A stretch of 64,000 nucleotides of DNA from Mesorhizobium sp. CA14 (GCF_020165195.1 NZ_JAIUHR010000004.1:124001-188000), one strand, 5' to 3'. Positions 52,275 to 60,933 are shown, counted from the first letter of the stretch. The notes: generated by a model from the sequence alone, not told the origin. Numbers and translations are program-made.

Positions 52275-53060
52275 TCAGGATTCGGCGCCGTAGACGTCGA
52301 ACTTGAAGTACTTGTCGTTGATTTCCTTGTACTTTCCGTTCTTGCGGATGGCGTCGATCGCGGCGTTCAGCTTGTTGACCAGATCGGTCTCGCCCTTGCG
52401 CACGGCAATGCCGGCGCCCGGTCCGAAAATCTCGACCGGCTGCGGCGACGGCTGGCCGAGGATCTTGCAGCAGGCGCCGTCCGGCGAATCCAGCCACTGC
52501 TGCAGCACGACGATGTCGTCCTCGATTGCATCGAGACGGCCATTGGCCAGGTCAGCCTGCTCCTCGGGGCTGCTCGGATAGCCCTTGATGGTGCTGTCCG
52601 TGTAAGTCTTCGACGCATAGTTGTAGTGCGTGGTGGTGGTGGCGACGCCGATGGTCTTGCCGGCGAGGTCTTCCTTGGTCACACCCTTGACCGGCGAATC
52701 CTTCGGCACGGCGATGGCCGACGGGGTGTTGTAGTATTTGTGGGTGAAGTCGACTTTTTCCTGGCGCTCGGGCGTGATCGACATCGAGGCGACGATGGCG
52801 TCGAATTTGCCGGCCTGAAGCGCCGGGATGATGCCGTCCCAATCCTGCGCGACGAAGGTGCACTTCACCTTCATCTCGTCGCAGAGCGCCTTGGCGATAT
52901 CGATGTCGAAGCCGACAAGCTGGCCGTCAGAGGTCAGGTTGTTGAAGGGCGGGTACGCGCCTTCGGTGCCGATCCTCAGGGTCTTTTCCTGAGCCTGGGC
53001 GACGCCGAGTGTCAGCAGCGCGGCCGAAGCGGCAAGCGCGATACGCAGTGCAATACGCAT
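52275..53060 (-). CDS. Periplasmic amino-acid-binding protein (HisJ/ArgT-like)
   Basis: A 261-residue family 3 solute-binding protein: signal peptide ALAASAALLTLGVAQAQ, then KTLRIGTEGAYPPFNNL, FDIDIAKALCDEMKVKCTFV, AQDWDGIIPALQAGKFDAIV and SMSITPERQEKVDFTHKYY. A Cys pair (LCDEMKVKC) is as in lysine/arginine/ornithine-binding proteins. It feeds the HisQ/HisM-like permeases. Confidence 0.93.
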   Translation of the reverse strand: MRIALRIALAASAALLTLGVAQAQEKTLRIGTEGAYPPFNNLTSDGQLVGFDIDIAKALCDEMKVKCTFVAQDWDGIIPALQAGKFDAIVASMSITPERQEKVDFTHKYYNTPSAIAVPKDSPVKGVTKEDLAGKTIGVATTTTHYNYASKTYTDSTIKGYPSSPEEQADLANGRLDAIEDDIVVLQQWLDSPDGACCKILGQPSPQPVEIFGPGAGIAVRKGETDLVNKLNAAIDAIRKNGKYKEINDKYFKFDVYGAES

Positions 53061-53107
53061 GATAATCCTCTCATATTGTCATGGCCGCTGTCCCGTGCGG
53101 CTCTTGT

Positions 53108-53130
53108 GGGCGGTCGTTTCCTGACCGCCC
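53108..53130. terminator. Hairpin between the binding-protein and mobB genes
   Basis: GGGCGGTC and GACCGCCC pair perfectly around a 7-base loop in the 152-base gap between mobB and the amino-acid binding-protein gene. No T-run; could end the mobB transcript or lie in the leader of the binding-protein gene. Confidence 0.45.
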
Positions 53131-53212
53131 GCTGGGGCGGATACTCCCACTCTTTCCAAGAAAAAAGCAACCGCAAATCAACGGTAAACGACAATCAGGA
53201 CGTGCCGCTGCG

Positions 53213-53728
53213 TTACTTGGTTTGAGCGACGAGACCTGTGCTGCGCTCGACAAAGTCGGCTATCGATTTCGTGTCATCGAGGTCGAAAACCGGCAGGCTC
53301 TCGCCTTCGACCGGAAAGTCGGCGGCGACCGCGACGATGTTGGGATCGTTGGCCGAAAGCGGCGTCCGGTCCTTGGCTTCGAGCCGCCTTGCCTCGATCT
53401 TCTTGTGCGCTTCGCGCTTGTAGCCTTCGACCAGCACGATGTCCGAGGGCGACAGCCGCGCCAGGATATCGTCCAGCGTCGGCTCGTCCTCGCCCCGCAA
53501 TTCGTGCATCAGCGCCCAGCGCCGTCCGGAGACGATGGCGACCTCCGTCGCGCCCGCCTGGCGGTGGCGAAAGCTGTCGGTGCCCGGCTTGTCGATGTCG
53601 AAGTCATGATGGGCGTGCTTGACCGTCGAAACCGTCCAGCCGCGCGCCACCAGCTCGGCGACCAGCTTTTCCGTCAGGGTCGTCTTGCCGGAGTTTTTCC
53701 AGCCGGTGATGCCGAATACGCGTCTCAT
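53213..53728 (-). CDS. mobB: Molybdopterin-guanine dinucleotide biosynthesis adapter protein
   Basis: A 171-residue P-loop protein: RVFGITGWKNSGKTTLTEKL (Walker A), VSTVKHAHHDFDIDKPGTDS and IVLVEGYKREAHKKIEARR. It assists MobA in attaching GMP to molybdopterin. Its ATG overlaps the mobA stop (ATGA), giving a mobA-mobB operon. With moaA nearby it supports molybdoenzymes elsewhere in the genome. Confidence 0.95.
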   Translation of the reverse strand: MRRVFGITGWKNSGKTTLTEKLVAELVARGWTVSTVKHAHHDFDIDKPGTDSFRHRQAGATEVAIVSGRRWALMHELRGEDEPTLDDILARLSPSDIVLVEGYKREAHKKIEARRLEAKDRTPLSANDPNIVAVAADFPVEGESLPVFDLDDTKSIADFVERSTGLVAQTK

Positions 53729-54357
53729 GGCCTGAGGCTTTGCAACAGACGCTCCGCCGCCGCAAGGTCGTCCGGCGTGTTGACGTTGAAGAACGGATCG
53801 ATCGTTTGGTTGTCGGCGTCGATCGTGGGGAACTCGACCTCGATATAGCCCTGGCGTTCCATGAAGGAGGAAACCCGCCGGTTGTCCTCATCGACCAGGA
53901 AATGGCGCAGGGCGTCGCGCAGGCCGAGCGGCCACAGCGCGAAGGTCGGGTGCCATCTGCCGTCCGAACTGGCGACGGCGATCGCGCCGGGGCGGCCGCG
54001 GGTTGCGGCTGCGAGGCGCTCGACGAGGTCGTCGGGGAAGAACGGCGTGTCGCCGGCGGCGCTCATCAGCCACCGGCAGCTCGTTTGCCTCGTCGCCCAT
54101 TCGAGGCCGGTGAGAATGCCCGCCAGCGGCCCGGCATGGCCTGGCACCGTATCTTCGAGCACCGGCAGGTCCATGGCGGCAAACCGCGCCGGATCGCCGT
54201 TCGCGTTGAGCCCCAGGACCGCAACCTGCGGCTTCAAGCGTTGCGCGACATGATCGATCAGCCTCTCATTGCCCAGCGAAAGCAATGGCTTGTCGCCGCC
54301 GCCCATTCGGCGCGACTGGCCTCCCGCCAGAATGATCCCTGCGACATTTCGGTCCAT
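53725..54357 (-). CDS. mobA: Molybdenum cofactor guanylyltransferase
   Basis: A 210-residue nucleotidyltransferase: GIILAGGQSRRMGGGDKPLL (GTP site), then CRWLMSAAGDTPFFPDDLVE and VNTPDDLAAAERLLQSL. It makes molybdopterin guanine dinucleotide from GTP. ATG 54357 (MDRNVAG) is chosen; an upstream frame to 54447 overlaps the exporter gene and is unlike the family. Confidence 0.94.
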   Translation of the reverse strand: MDRNVAGIILAGGQSRRMGGGDKPLLSLGNERLIDHVAQRLKPQVAVLGLNANGDPARFAAMDLPVLEDTVPGHAGPLAGILTGLEWATRQTSCRWLMSAAGDTPFFPDDLVERLAAATRGRPGAIAVASSDGRWHPTFALWPLGLRDALRHFLVDEDNRRVSSFMERQGYIEVEFPTIDADNQTIDPFFNVNTPDDLAAAERLLQSLRP

Positions 54358-54361
54358 CGGC

Positions 54362-55282
54362 CTATATGCCGTCCGGCGCCATGTCGGGTCCAGTGCTTTC
54401 GGCGGCAGGTTGCTGCCTGCCAACGATGCGCTCGCGGTAGAGCGCATAGAGGCCCGAGCCGATGATGATGGCGGCGCCGACGATCATAGGCAGGTCGGGG
54501 ACGTCGCCGAAAATGACGAGGCCGAGCAGGATCGACCAGAGCAGGGCCGTGTAGCGGAAAGGCGCGATGAAGGAGATGTCGCCCGAGCGCATCGCCATGA
54601 TGATGAACTGATAGCCGATCAGCACCAGCACCGCTGCCAGGGCCAGCAGCGTGGTCGCCCTGCCGCTCATCGGCATCCAGCCGCCCATAGGCGACAAAAG
54701 CAGCGCGCCCAGCACGGTCATGGCAAGCGCGGTCGCCGTCGACACCAGCATGGTCGGGATCGCCTCTGGGATCCGCTTGGTGGCGAGGTCGCGCACCGCG
54801 CAGCAGGCGACGCTCGCCAATGCCAGCAGCGAGTAGACGCTGAAGCCCTCGAAACCCGGCCGCACGATGATCATCACGCCAGCGAAGCCGACGGCAATGG
54901 CGAGCCAGCGCCGCCAGCCGACACCTTCGCCGAAGAACAGCGCCGCGCCCATGGTCACCGCCAGCGGCAGCGCCTGCAGCACGGCCGAGACGTTGGCGAT
55001 CGGCAAATGCGCAAGCGCGATCAGGAACGATACCGTGGCGCCGGCTTCGCCGGCCACGCGCGTCGCCACCAACGGCTGCAGCATGGCGGCCGGATTGGCA
55101 AGCGCGCCGCGCCGCCAGGCGAGCAGGCCGACGAACAGGGACGCGAAGGCGCCGCGCACCAGCATGACCTGCGCCATGTTCATCGATTCGGACGAGAATT
55201 TGGTGATCGCATCGTTCAAGGTGAAGCCGACCATGGCCACGACCATGAACAGCGCGCCGCGCAGATTTGGCGAAAGGGGCAA
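54362..55282 (-). CDS. DMT-family exporter (EamA)
   Basis: A 306-residue membrane protein with about ten helices in two EamA repeats: GALFMVVAMVGFTLNDAITK, ALALAMTVLGALLL-like second half and GDVPDLPMIVGAAIIIGSGL. The start is uncertain: I take TTG 55282 (LPLSPNLRG) because the ATG at 55246 would cut the first helix; a GGAA lies upstream. Such exporters move amino acids or metabolites. Downstream of the small exported protein gene and just upstream of mobA. Confidence 0.82.
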   Translation of the reverse strand: MPLSPNLRGALFMVVAMVGFTLNDAITKFSSESMNMAQVMLVRGAFASLFVGLLAWRRGALANPAAMLQPLVATRVAGEAGATVSFLIALAHLPIANVSAVLQALPLAVTMGAALFFGEGVGWRRWLAIAVGFAGVMIIVRPGFEGFSVYSLLALASVACCAVRDLATKRIPEAIPTMLVSTATALAMTVLGALLLSPMGGWMPMSGRATTLLALAAVLVLIGYQFIIMAMRSGDISFIAPFRYTALLWSILLGLVIFGDVPDLPMIVGAAIIIGSGLYALYRERIVGRQQPAAESTGPDMAPDGI

Positions 55283-55404
55283 AGGCGTTTCCGAATTTAA
55301 TTCTAGATCAGCGTCTAGCAGGCAGCCGGAAAACAGCAACGGCAAAGAAATGGGCCACGAATTTCCGCGTGGCCGTGAGATCGATTGGCCGAGCTTTGGA
55401 AGAC

Positions 55405-55761
55405 TTACTTCGGCGTCAGCACTTCGGTGCCGTTGCCGTTCTGGCCGGCGATGGTCCACAGCCCGTGCAGGGAGCCGTCCTTCTCGATCTTGTAGACGAC
55501 GAGACCGACTTCCTTGCCCATCGCATAGCCGGCGGAAAACGCATCGTCGTTACGCATGCAGATACCGTCCGAGGTCGAGCCGCCGGTTTCCCAATGGATC
55601 GTGCAGGTCGTGTCGCTGGTCAGCGTGATGGTTGCCTCGCCGCCATATTTCGAGCCGTCGAAATTGGTGCCGGCGACGGTGTAGGTGCCGCCGATCGACT
55701 GAGCCGCGGCCGATACGGAAGCAACCCCAAGCATTGCAAATGAAAGCATGAATGTGCGCAT
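55405..55761 (-). CDS. Small exported protein, unknown function
   Basis: A 118-residue protein: signal peptide FMLSFAMLGVASVSAAAQ, then a beta-rich domain GGTYTVAGTNFDGSKYGGEA, TITLTSDTTCTIHWETGG and VYKIEKDGSLHGLWTIAGQN. Two cysteines may pair. It resembles small periplasmic lipocalin/fibronectin-like proteins of rhizobia with an IGGTYTV core; function not known. ATG 55761 is the second of two Met codons (the first is at 55767). Confidence 0.8.
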   Translation of the reverse strand: MRTFMLSFAMLGVASVSAAAQSIGGTYTVAGTNFDGSKYGGEATITLTSDTTCTIHWETGGSTSDGICMRNDDAFSAGYAMGKEVGLVVYKIEKDGSLHGLWTIAGQNGNGTEVLTPK

Positions 55762-55874
55762 GGGCACTCCCCCTAGAGCGAAAATCGCGCGCGAAGGCTA
55801 GGCTGGAAAAGGCCGGCGGTAAATCGGGTGGAAGGCGACGCCAGCGCTTTATTTTCAGTGCGGCCAGGTTGACC

Positions 55875-56369
55875 TCAAGGGCCGCGCAGGCTCTTGGCGA
55901 TCGAGCCGGCCAGCGCGTCGTATTTCGCCTTGAGCGCGGCGGGGTATTCGATCCAGATGGTGCGGACGACGTCGTCCTTTCCGAACAAGCGTCGTTCGTA
56001 GAAGATCTTGCCGTCCTTGGTTCCGGAAAGCACCGCCCAGTTCTTGCCGGTCTTGCTATAGGTGACCTTGTAGTTCGGCTCGGTGCGGGCTTTCTCCTCA
56101 TCGACGAAACCTTTCGGGGTGTCGTTGTCGACATTATAGATGCCGGAACAGGTCAGGCTGGCGCCATCGGCGCTAAGCCATTGCTGCCCATCGCCGTTTT
56201 CCGGTTCGGGCATCGGCTGATCGAAGATGTCGTCGGGAAATGTGCATGACTGGCCGAACCGCGCATTCACGTAAGTGAAGGGCTTGGCCGTTGCGGTCGT
56301 CGTCATGATTGTCGACAGGGACAAGATGGCCGCTACCGACGACCAACCGATGCGCTGCAGGCGTTGCAT
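55875..56369 (-). CDS. Exported protein, unknown function
   Basis: A 164-residue protein with a signal peptide (WSSVAAILSLSTIMTTTATA) and a mature part with YVNARFGQSCTFPDDIF, TPKGFVDEEKARTEP and DDVVRTIWIEYPAALKAKYD. ATG 56369 follows an AAAGGGGGG site. No known domain recognised by eye. Same strand as the small exported protein gene and moaA. Confidence 0.8.
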   Translation of the reverse strand: MQRLQRIGWSSVAAILSLSTIMTTTATAKPFTYVNARFGQSCTFPDDIFDQPMPEPENGDGQQWLSADGASLTCSGIYNVDNDTPKGFVDEEKARTEPNYKVTYSKTGKNWAVLSGTKDGKIFYERRLFGKDDVVRTIWIEYPAALKAKYDALAGSIAKSLRGP

Positions 56370-56424
56370 AATCCCCCCTTTGGTCAATGACCGAAGGTGA
56401 TTCTGCACCAAATCGTGGAAAAAA

Positions 56425-57420
56425 TCAGCCGCCGGTGACGCTCATATGCCGCAACACCGAAGGGCGGCTGGTGCGGCGGTCGATGATGAAGTCATGGCCC
56501 TTGGGCTTGCGGCCGATGGCCTCGTCGATCGCCTCGCCGAGCAGTTCGTTGCCTTCGGAGGCGCGCAGGGGCGCCCGGAGGTCGGCGGCGTCCTCCTGCC
56601 CAAGGCACATATAGAGCGTGCCGGTGCAGGTGAGCCGCACGCGGTTGCAGCTTTCGCAGAAATTATGCGTCATCGGCGTGATGAAGCCGAGCCGGCCGCC
56701 GGTCTCCGTGACATGGACATAGCGGGCAGGGCCGCCGGTCTTATAAGGAATGTCGGCGAGCGTGAACTGGCGCTCCAGCGCCGCGCGCAGCAGCGACAGC
56801 GGCAGATACTGGTCGGTGCGGTCGGCCTCGATCTCGCCCATCGGCATCGTCTCGATGAGGGTGAGGTCCATGCCGCGGCCATGCGCCCAACGCATCAGCT
56901 CGGGGATTTCGGCATCGTTGAAGTCGCGCAGCGCGACCGCATTGAGCTTGATCTTCAGCCCGGCCTTCTGCGCGGCGTCGATGCCCTCTATCACCTTGCC
57001 GAAATTGCCCCAGCGCGTGATCTGGTGGAATTTCTCGGCATCGAGCGTGTCGAGCGAGACGTTGATGCGCTTGACGCCGCAATCGGCGAGCTCGGCTGCG
57101 AAGCGCGACAGCTGCGAGCCGTTGGTGGTCAGCGTCAGCTCTTCCAGGGCGCCGCTCTCCAGATGCCGCGACAGCTGGCGCACCAGATGCATGATGTTCT
57201 TGCGCACCAGTGGCTCGCCGCCCGTCAGCCTGAGCTTCTTGACGCCTTTCTCGATGAAAACGGTGCAGAGCCGGTCAAGCTCCTCGAGCGACAGCAGATC
57301 CTTCTTCGGCAGGAAGGTCATGTCCTCGGCCATGCAATAGGTACAGCGGAAATCGCAGCGGTCGGTGACCGACACGCGAAGGTAGCTGATCGTGCGACCG
57401 AAGGGGTCGATCATGTCCAT
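56425..57420 (-). CDS. moaA: GTP 3',8-cyclase
   Basis: A 331-residue radical-SAM enzyme, first step of molybdenum cofactor synthesis. The SAM-binding cluster C-x3-C-x2-C is in [48 protein letters not shown] and a second cluster in [20 protein letters not shown]; the protein ends in the catalytic Gly-Gly (SVTGG). ATG 57420 is standard. No upstream riboswitch was recognised. Confidence 0.96.
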   Translation of the reverse strand: MDMIDPFGRTISYLRVSVTDRCDFRCTYCMAEDMTFLPKKDLLSLEELDRLCTVFIEKGVKKLRLTGGEPLVRKNIMHLVRQLSRHLESGALEELTLTTNGSQLSRFAAELADCGVKRINVSLDTLDAEKFHQITRWGNFGKVIEGIDAAQKAGLKIKLNAVALRDFNDAEIPELMRWAHGRGMDLTLIETMPMGEIEADRTDQYLPLSLLRAALERQFTLADIPYKTGGPARYVHVTETGGRLGFITPMTHNFCESCNRVRLTCTGTLYMCLGQEDAADLRAPLRASEGNELLGEAIDEAIGRKPKGHDFIIDRRTSRPSVLRHMSVTGG

Positions 57421-57564
57421 TGCAAGCGCTTCCCGTGGCCTGAGCGGCGTCGTTATATACAGCTATGTGATACGATCCAATGCCGCATTCAAGATAGAAG
57501 CTCTTGATCTTTGGTAACATTCCCCGACCGACATCGCGTGTCGGCTGGCTGAAGTGTTTGTCCG

Positions 57565-57614
57565 ATGCATGTCGTTTGTCCCAGAACCGCTGCACACTTC
57601 TGGGCGACATGCAT
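57565..57614. repeat. Palindromic intergenic repeat, family 1, copy 2
   Basis: An imperfect palindrome from ATGCATGTCGTTTG to GGCGACATGCAT, with arms CCCAGAA/TTCTGGG and centre CCGCTGCACAC, between divergent moaA and the DUF971 gene. Closely similar to the repeat at 50612-50659, with compensating changes in the arms. Confidence 0.8.
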
Positions 57615-57679
57615 TGGCACCGGTCTTTCCGGATCGTGCAAAGCGGCGTAGGGAAGGGCGCAACCCACACAGGACAGTG

Positions 57680-58033
57680 ATGACCGCGCCAAAGGAACTC
57701 AGGGTCTCGAAAGACCGCAAGCTGCTGACCGTGACCTTTCCGGGACATCAGCCGTTCGAATTGCCGGCGGAGTTCTTGCGCGTGGCCTCGCCATCGGCGG
57801 AAGTGCAGGGCCATTCGCCGGAGCAGCGGGTGACAGTTCCGGGCAAGCGAAATGTCGCGATCCTCAAGATCGAGCCGGTCGGCAATTATGCGGTGCGCAT
57901 CACCTTCGATGATTTCCACGACACCGGCATCTTCACCTGGAACTATCTGCATACGCTCGGCCACGAAAAGGACGAGCGCTGGAACGCCTATCTCGCCGAG
58001 CTGGCCGAGAAGGGGATGAGCCGGGATCGCTAG
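57680..58033 (+). CDS. DUF971 protein (gamma-butyrobetaine hydroxylase-like N-terminal domain)
   Basis: A 117-residue protein: LRVSKDRKLLTVTFPGHQPF, LPAEFLRVASPSAEVQGHS and the strongly conserved GNYAVRITFDDFHDTGIFTW then NYLHTLGHEKDERW. ATG 57680 fits the family. Bacterial members are about 100-130 residues and may aid Fe-S or cofactor proteins; often near mrp/ApbC. Lone gene. Confidence 0.9.
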   Translation: MTAPKELRVSKDRKLLTVTFPGHQPFELPAEFLRVASPSAEVQGHSPEQRVTVPGKRNVAILKIEPVGNYAVRITFDDFHDTGIFTWNYLHTLGHEKDERWNAYLAELAEKGMSRDR

Positions 58034-58119
58034 CCCGGCGCGTGGCAATCCAATGCCGGCTGTCGTCAAGGCGTCATGGACATGGAGTAGCGCCGGCAAA
58101 AGGTCAGGAGACGAAAGAG

Positions 58120-58731
58120 ATGTCGCGCATCACATCCGTCGAACAGCTCGAGGCCCTCTACGGCCTGCCGGGCGAGGCTTCGGTCGTCAAGGAACTCGAC
58201 CATGTGATTCCCGAATATGCCGCCTTCATCGAGGCCTCGCCCTTCGTGGCGCTGGCGACGAGCGGGTCCGAGGGCCTCGACTGCTCGCCGCGCGGCGATC
58301 TCGCTGGCTTCGTGCGCATTGTCGATGACAAGACTCTGATGGTGCCTGACAGGCGCGGCAACAATCGCGCCGATTCGCTGAAGAACATCATTCGCGATCC
58401 GCGCGTCGGGCTGCTCTTTCTGGTGCCGGGCTCGGGCACCACGCTGCGCATCAACGGCCGCGCCCATATCACGACCGATGCCGAGCTTTGCGCGTCCTTC
58501 ATGGTCGACGGCAAGCCGGCCCGCTCCGTCACCGTCATCGATGTCGACACGGTCTATTTCCAGTGCGCCCGGGCCATCGTGCGCTCGGAGCTCTGGAACC
58601 CGGCCCGGCATGTCGACCCGAAGTCGCTGCCGACGCCCGGCCAGATCCTCGAGATCACCAGCCGCAAGAACATCGACGGCCAGAAGTACGACCAGGAATG
58701 GCCGGAAAGAGCCAAGAAGACGATGTGGTGA
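58120..58731 (+). CDS. Pyridoxamine 5'-phosphate oxidase-family flavoprotein
   Basis: A 203-residue split-barrel FMN-binding protein: PFVALATSGSEGLDCSPRGD, DDKTLMVPDRRGNNRADSLK, PRVGLLFLVPGSGTTLRING and FQCARAIVRSELWNPARHVD. This is the MSMEG_1061-like group of PPOX proteins, whose substrates are unknown. ATG 58120 follows AGGAGACGAAAGAG. Followed by a family 2 palindromic repeat. Confidence 0.92.
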   Translation: MSRITSVEQLEALYGLPGEASVVKELDHVIPEYAAFIEASPFVALATSGSEGLDCSPRGDLAGFVRIVDDKTLMVPDRRGNNRADSLKNIIRDPRVGLLFLVPGSGTTLRINGRAHITTDAELCASFMVDGKPARSVTVIDVDTVYFQCARAIVRSELWNPARHVDPKSLPTPGQILEITSRKNIDGQKYDQEWPERAKKTMW

Positions 58732-58741
58732 CAGGTGCGCC

Positions 58742-58871
58742 GATATTCGGTGAGGCCGGCCTGCAAATGGCGGGTTCCTGCGCTTCCGGTGCTCACGTAC
58801 TTTAAGCACGCTCCGCTCCGGTTCTCGGAACCCACCATTTTCGACTCGGCCTGACCGAAATCTCAGCACAC
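58742..58871. repeat. Large palindromic intergenic repeat, family 2, copy 1
   Basis: About 130 bases forming one imperfect inverted repeat centred near 58804 (core CGTACTTTAAGCACG); left end GATATTCGGTGAGGCCGGCC, right end near GGCCTGACCGAAATCTC. A closely similar copy lies at 60316-60450. It sits between PPOX and marR stop codons. Size and placement recall rhizobial intergenic mosaic elements. Confidence 0.8.
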
Positions 58872-58898
58872 CTAAGCCAAGTCTCAGCAAACCTGTGC

Positions 58899-59351
58899 TC
58901 AGGCTTCCTTCAGCACGTCGGCGATCTTGCGCATCTGCTCGCCGATCATGTCGCACTGTTCCGGCGTCGACTGGCTCATCGCCTTCTCGATCAGCGCCAT
59001 GTGCACTTTCAACGCCTTCATCAGCAGGGCCTCGCCCGCCTCGGTTAGGTTCAGCCGCAGCACGCGCTTGTCCTTCTCGTCGCCTTCGCGGCGCAACAGG
59101 CCGCGGATTTCCAGCTGCGGCAACAGCATGGTGATGTTGGAGCGGCCGACCAAGAGCTTGCGGGCAAGGTCGTGCTGCGACATGCCGGGGTGGCGGTAAA
59201 GGTTCATCAGCACGTCGAGCTGCGCCGGCTTGAGGTCGAGCGGGGCGAGCTTCACCGCCAGGGTGCGCTCCAGCACATGGCAGGCGCGCGCCACCGCAAC
59301 CCAGTTGCGAAAGCGAGGATTGTCCCAGGGCAGCTCTTGCTTAATGTTCAT
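58899..59351 (-). CDS. MarR-family transcriptional regulator
   Basis: A 150-residue winged-helix regulator: AQLDVLMNLYRHPGMSQHDL, ARKLLVGRSNITMLLPQLE (recognition helix) and RGLLRREGDEKDKRVLRLNL (wing). ATG 59351 lies inside a tandem palindromic operator, so the gene should be autoregulated. Divergent from the alpha/beta hydrolase gene at 59399 by 47 bases, its likely target. Confidence 0.93.
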   Translation of the reverse strand: MNIKQELPWDNPRFRNWVAVARACHVLERTLAVKLAPLDLKPAQLDVLMNLYRHPGMSQHDLARKLLVGRSNITMLLPQLEIRGLLRREGDEKDKRVLRLNLTEAGEALLMKALKVHMALIEKAMSQSTPEQCDMIGEQMRKIADVLKEA

Positions 59352-59379
59352 GTTTGAACTATTATGTTCATGCTTGAAC
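59346..59379. promoter_or_regulatory. Tandem MarR operators
   Basis: Two nearly identical palindromes, GTTCATGTTTGAAC (59346-59359) and GTTCATGCTTGAAC (59366-59379), each GTTCA-N4-TGAAC, start exactly 20 bases apart. They cover the marR start and the divergent promoter of the hydrolase gene, so bound MarR dimers would lie on nearly the same face of the helix and repress both genes. Confidence 0.8.
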
Positions 59380-59398
59380 GAATGAATGGACTGCCAAT

Positions 59399-60307
59399 AT
59401 GGCATCATTTGGAATGAAGGTCATCCGGGGCGTTTTTGGCGCGGCCGAGCATGTTGCGCCGCGTCTTAGCGGCCGCGCCGCGTTCGAATTGTTTTGCCGC
59501 ACACCGAGCGTCAAGGCCTTGAGCGACGGCGAACGCCGGGCTGTCGAACGAGCCTCAGCCTTCATGGCCGAGGCGCGCCATCACAGGCTGAAGACCAGGA
59601 CGGATTGCGTCGCGGTGCATGAATTCCGGCCGGAGCCGGGCAGGGAGTCGCGCGGCACGGTGCTCGTCATCCATGGCTGGCGCTCGCGCACCGAATATAT
59701 GCGTGCCCTGATCGAAGGGTTTCGCGGCGCCGGCTACAAGGTTGTTTCGCTCGACCTGCCCGGGCATGGCCATTCGCCCGGCCGCCATCTCAACATGGTG
59801 ACTGCCGTGGACGCGGCGCGGGTCGCCGGCGAATGGTTCGGCCCCTTTGCCGCCGTCGTCGGCCACTCCTTCGGCGGCGCGATTGCCGCCAATGCCGTCG
59901 CGGCGTCGGTCAAGGGCATGCCGCCGCTTCCGGCGCAAAAGCTGGTGCTGATTGCCGCGCCGAGCTCCTTGCCCGCGATCTTCGACGATTTCAGCCGCAT
60001 GATGAATGTCGGGCCGCGCTCGCGCGTCGCCATGGCGGACCGGGTGAAGCATCTGTCCGGGCGGCCGCTCAGCGAATTCACCGGCGATCGCCAACTGGCC
60101 GCAGCATCGGTGCCGACACTGGTCATCCACGCGCCGGACGATCGCGAGGTTCATGCCGACCATGCCAAGCGTTATGCGGGCGCCGGCGAACATGTCCATC
60201 TGCACTGGGCCGACGGGCTCGGCCACCGCCGTATCCTCGCCGACAGGGATGTAGTCGCGCGCTCTGTCGGCTTCGTGACTGGGCAGCGGGAAACGGCCCT
60301 GCACTAG
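59399..60307 (+). CDS. Alpha/beta hydrolase
   Basis: A 302-residue hydrolase: oxyanion region TVLVIHGWRSRTEYMRAL, nucleophile elbow VVGHSFGGAIAANAVAA with Ser, acid in LVIHAPDDREVHADHA and the final His in ADGLGHRRILADRDVV. It resembles short-chain acyl esterases. Substrate unknown; probably induced by an aromatic or lipophilic compound sensed by the MarR protein (inference). ATG 59399 is beside the operator pair. Confidence 0.92.
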   Translation: MASFGMKVIRGVFGAAEHVAPRLSGRAAFELFCRTPSVKALSDGERRAVERASAFMAEARHHRLKTRTDCVAVHEFRPEPGRESRGTVLVIHGWRSRTEYMRALIEGFRGAGYKVVSLDLPGHGHSPGRHLNMVTAVDAARVAGEWFGPFAAVVGHSFGGAIAANAVAASVKGMPPLPAQKLVLIAAPSSLPAIFDDFSRMMNVGPRSRVAMADRVKHLSGRPLSEFTGDRQLAAASVPTLVIHAPDDREVHADHAKRYAGAGEHVHLHWADGLGHRRILADRDVVARSVGFVTGQRETALH

Positions 60308-60315
60308 GCTGCGTT

Positions 60316-60450
60316 GATATTCAGGTGATGCCGGCCTGCGAACGATGGTTTCCTCCGCTTCCGGTGCTCGCGTACTTCAAGTACGCTCCGCTCCGGTTCT
60401 CGGAAATCATCGTTCTCGGCTCGGCCTAACCTGAATCTCAACACACCCTA
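60316..60450. repeat. Large palindromic intergenic repeat, family 2, copy 2
   Basis: About 135 bases with the same layout as 58742-58871: GATATTCAGGTGATGCCGGC at the left, the perfect centre GTACTTCAAGTAC near 60378, and GGCCTAACCTGAATCTC at the right. It sits between the stops of the convergent hydrolase and rhodanese genes, so its hairpin could serve both as terminator. Confidence 0.8.
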
Positions 60451-60459
60451 ATCAGCGTA

Positions 60460-60861
60460 TCAGTCCGCCTTCTTTTTCCGCCCCGGCTCTAGGGGCAGGC
60501 CGGCCGCCTTCCAGGCGGTGTAGCCGCCGAGGATATGCTTGACCGGTGTCAGGCCCATGTCCTGCGCCGTCTTGGTGGCAAGCGCCGAGCGCCAGCCGCC
60601 GGCGCAGAAGAAGACGAACGTCTTGCCGCTGGCGAAGAACGTCTTGTGATACGGGCTTTCGGGATCGATCCAGAATTCCAGCATGCCGCGCGTCACATGC
60701 TTGGCGCCGGGAATCTTGCCGTCGCGCTCGACCTCGCGCGGGTCGCGCAGATCGACAAAAATCGTCTCGTCATCCTCCAGCAGCCCCGCTGCCTCCTCCG
60801 GCGACACGACCTCGATCTCGGCATTCGCCTCGTCGAGAAGCTGGCGATAACCTTTCTTCAC
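60460..60861 (-). CDS. Rhodanese-domain protein (sulfurtransferase)
   Basis: A 133-residue single rhodanese domain. The frame starts with GTG 60861 after GGGAGG. EEAAGLLEDDETIFVDLRDP, GAKHVTRGMLEFW and the active-site loop FVFFCAGGWRSALA with the catalytic Cys are visible; the ending GGYTAWKAAGLPL is the family signature. It can transfer sulfur to cyanide or another acceptor. Confidence 0.93.
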   Translation of the reverse strand: MKKGYRQLLDEANAEIEVVSPEEAAGLLEDDETIFVDLRDPREVERDGKIPGAKHVTRGMLEFWIDPESPYHKTFFASGKTFVFFCAGGWRSALATKTAQDMGLTPVKHILGGYTAWKAAGLPLEPGRKKKAD

Positions 60862-60933
60862 GGCAAATCCTCCCGGCCACGCTCGCTGCGGCCACCGAAA
60901 TTTCGATCACAAAGACTTGCGTTTGTCACGGGG

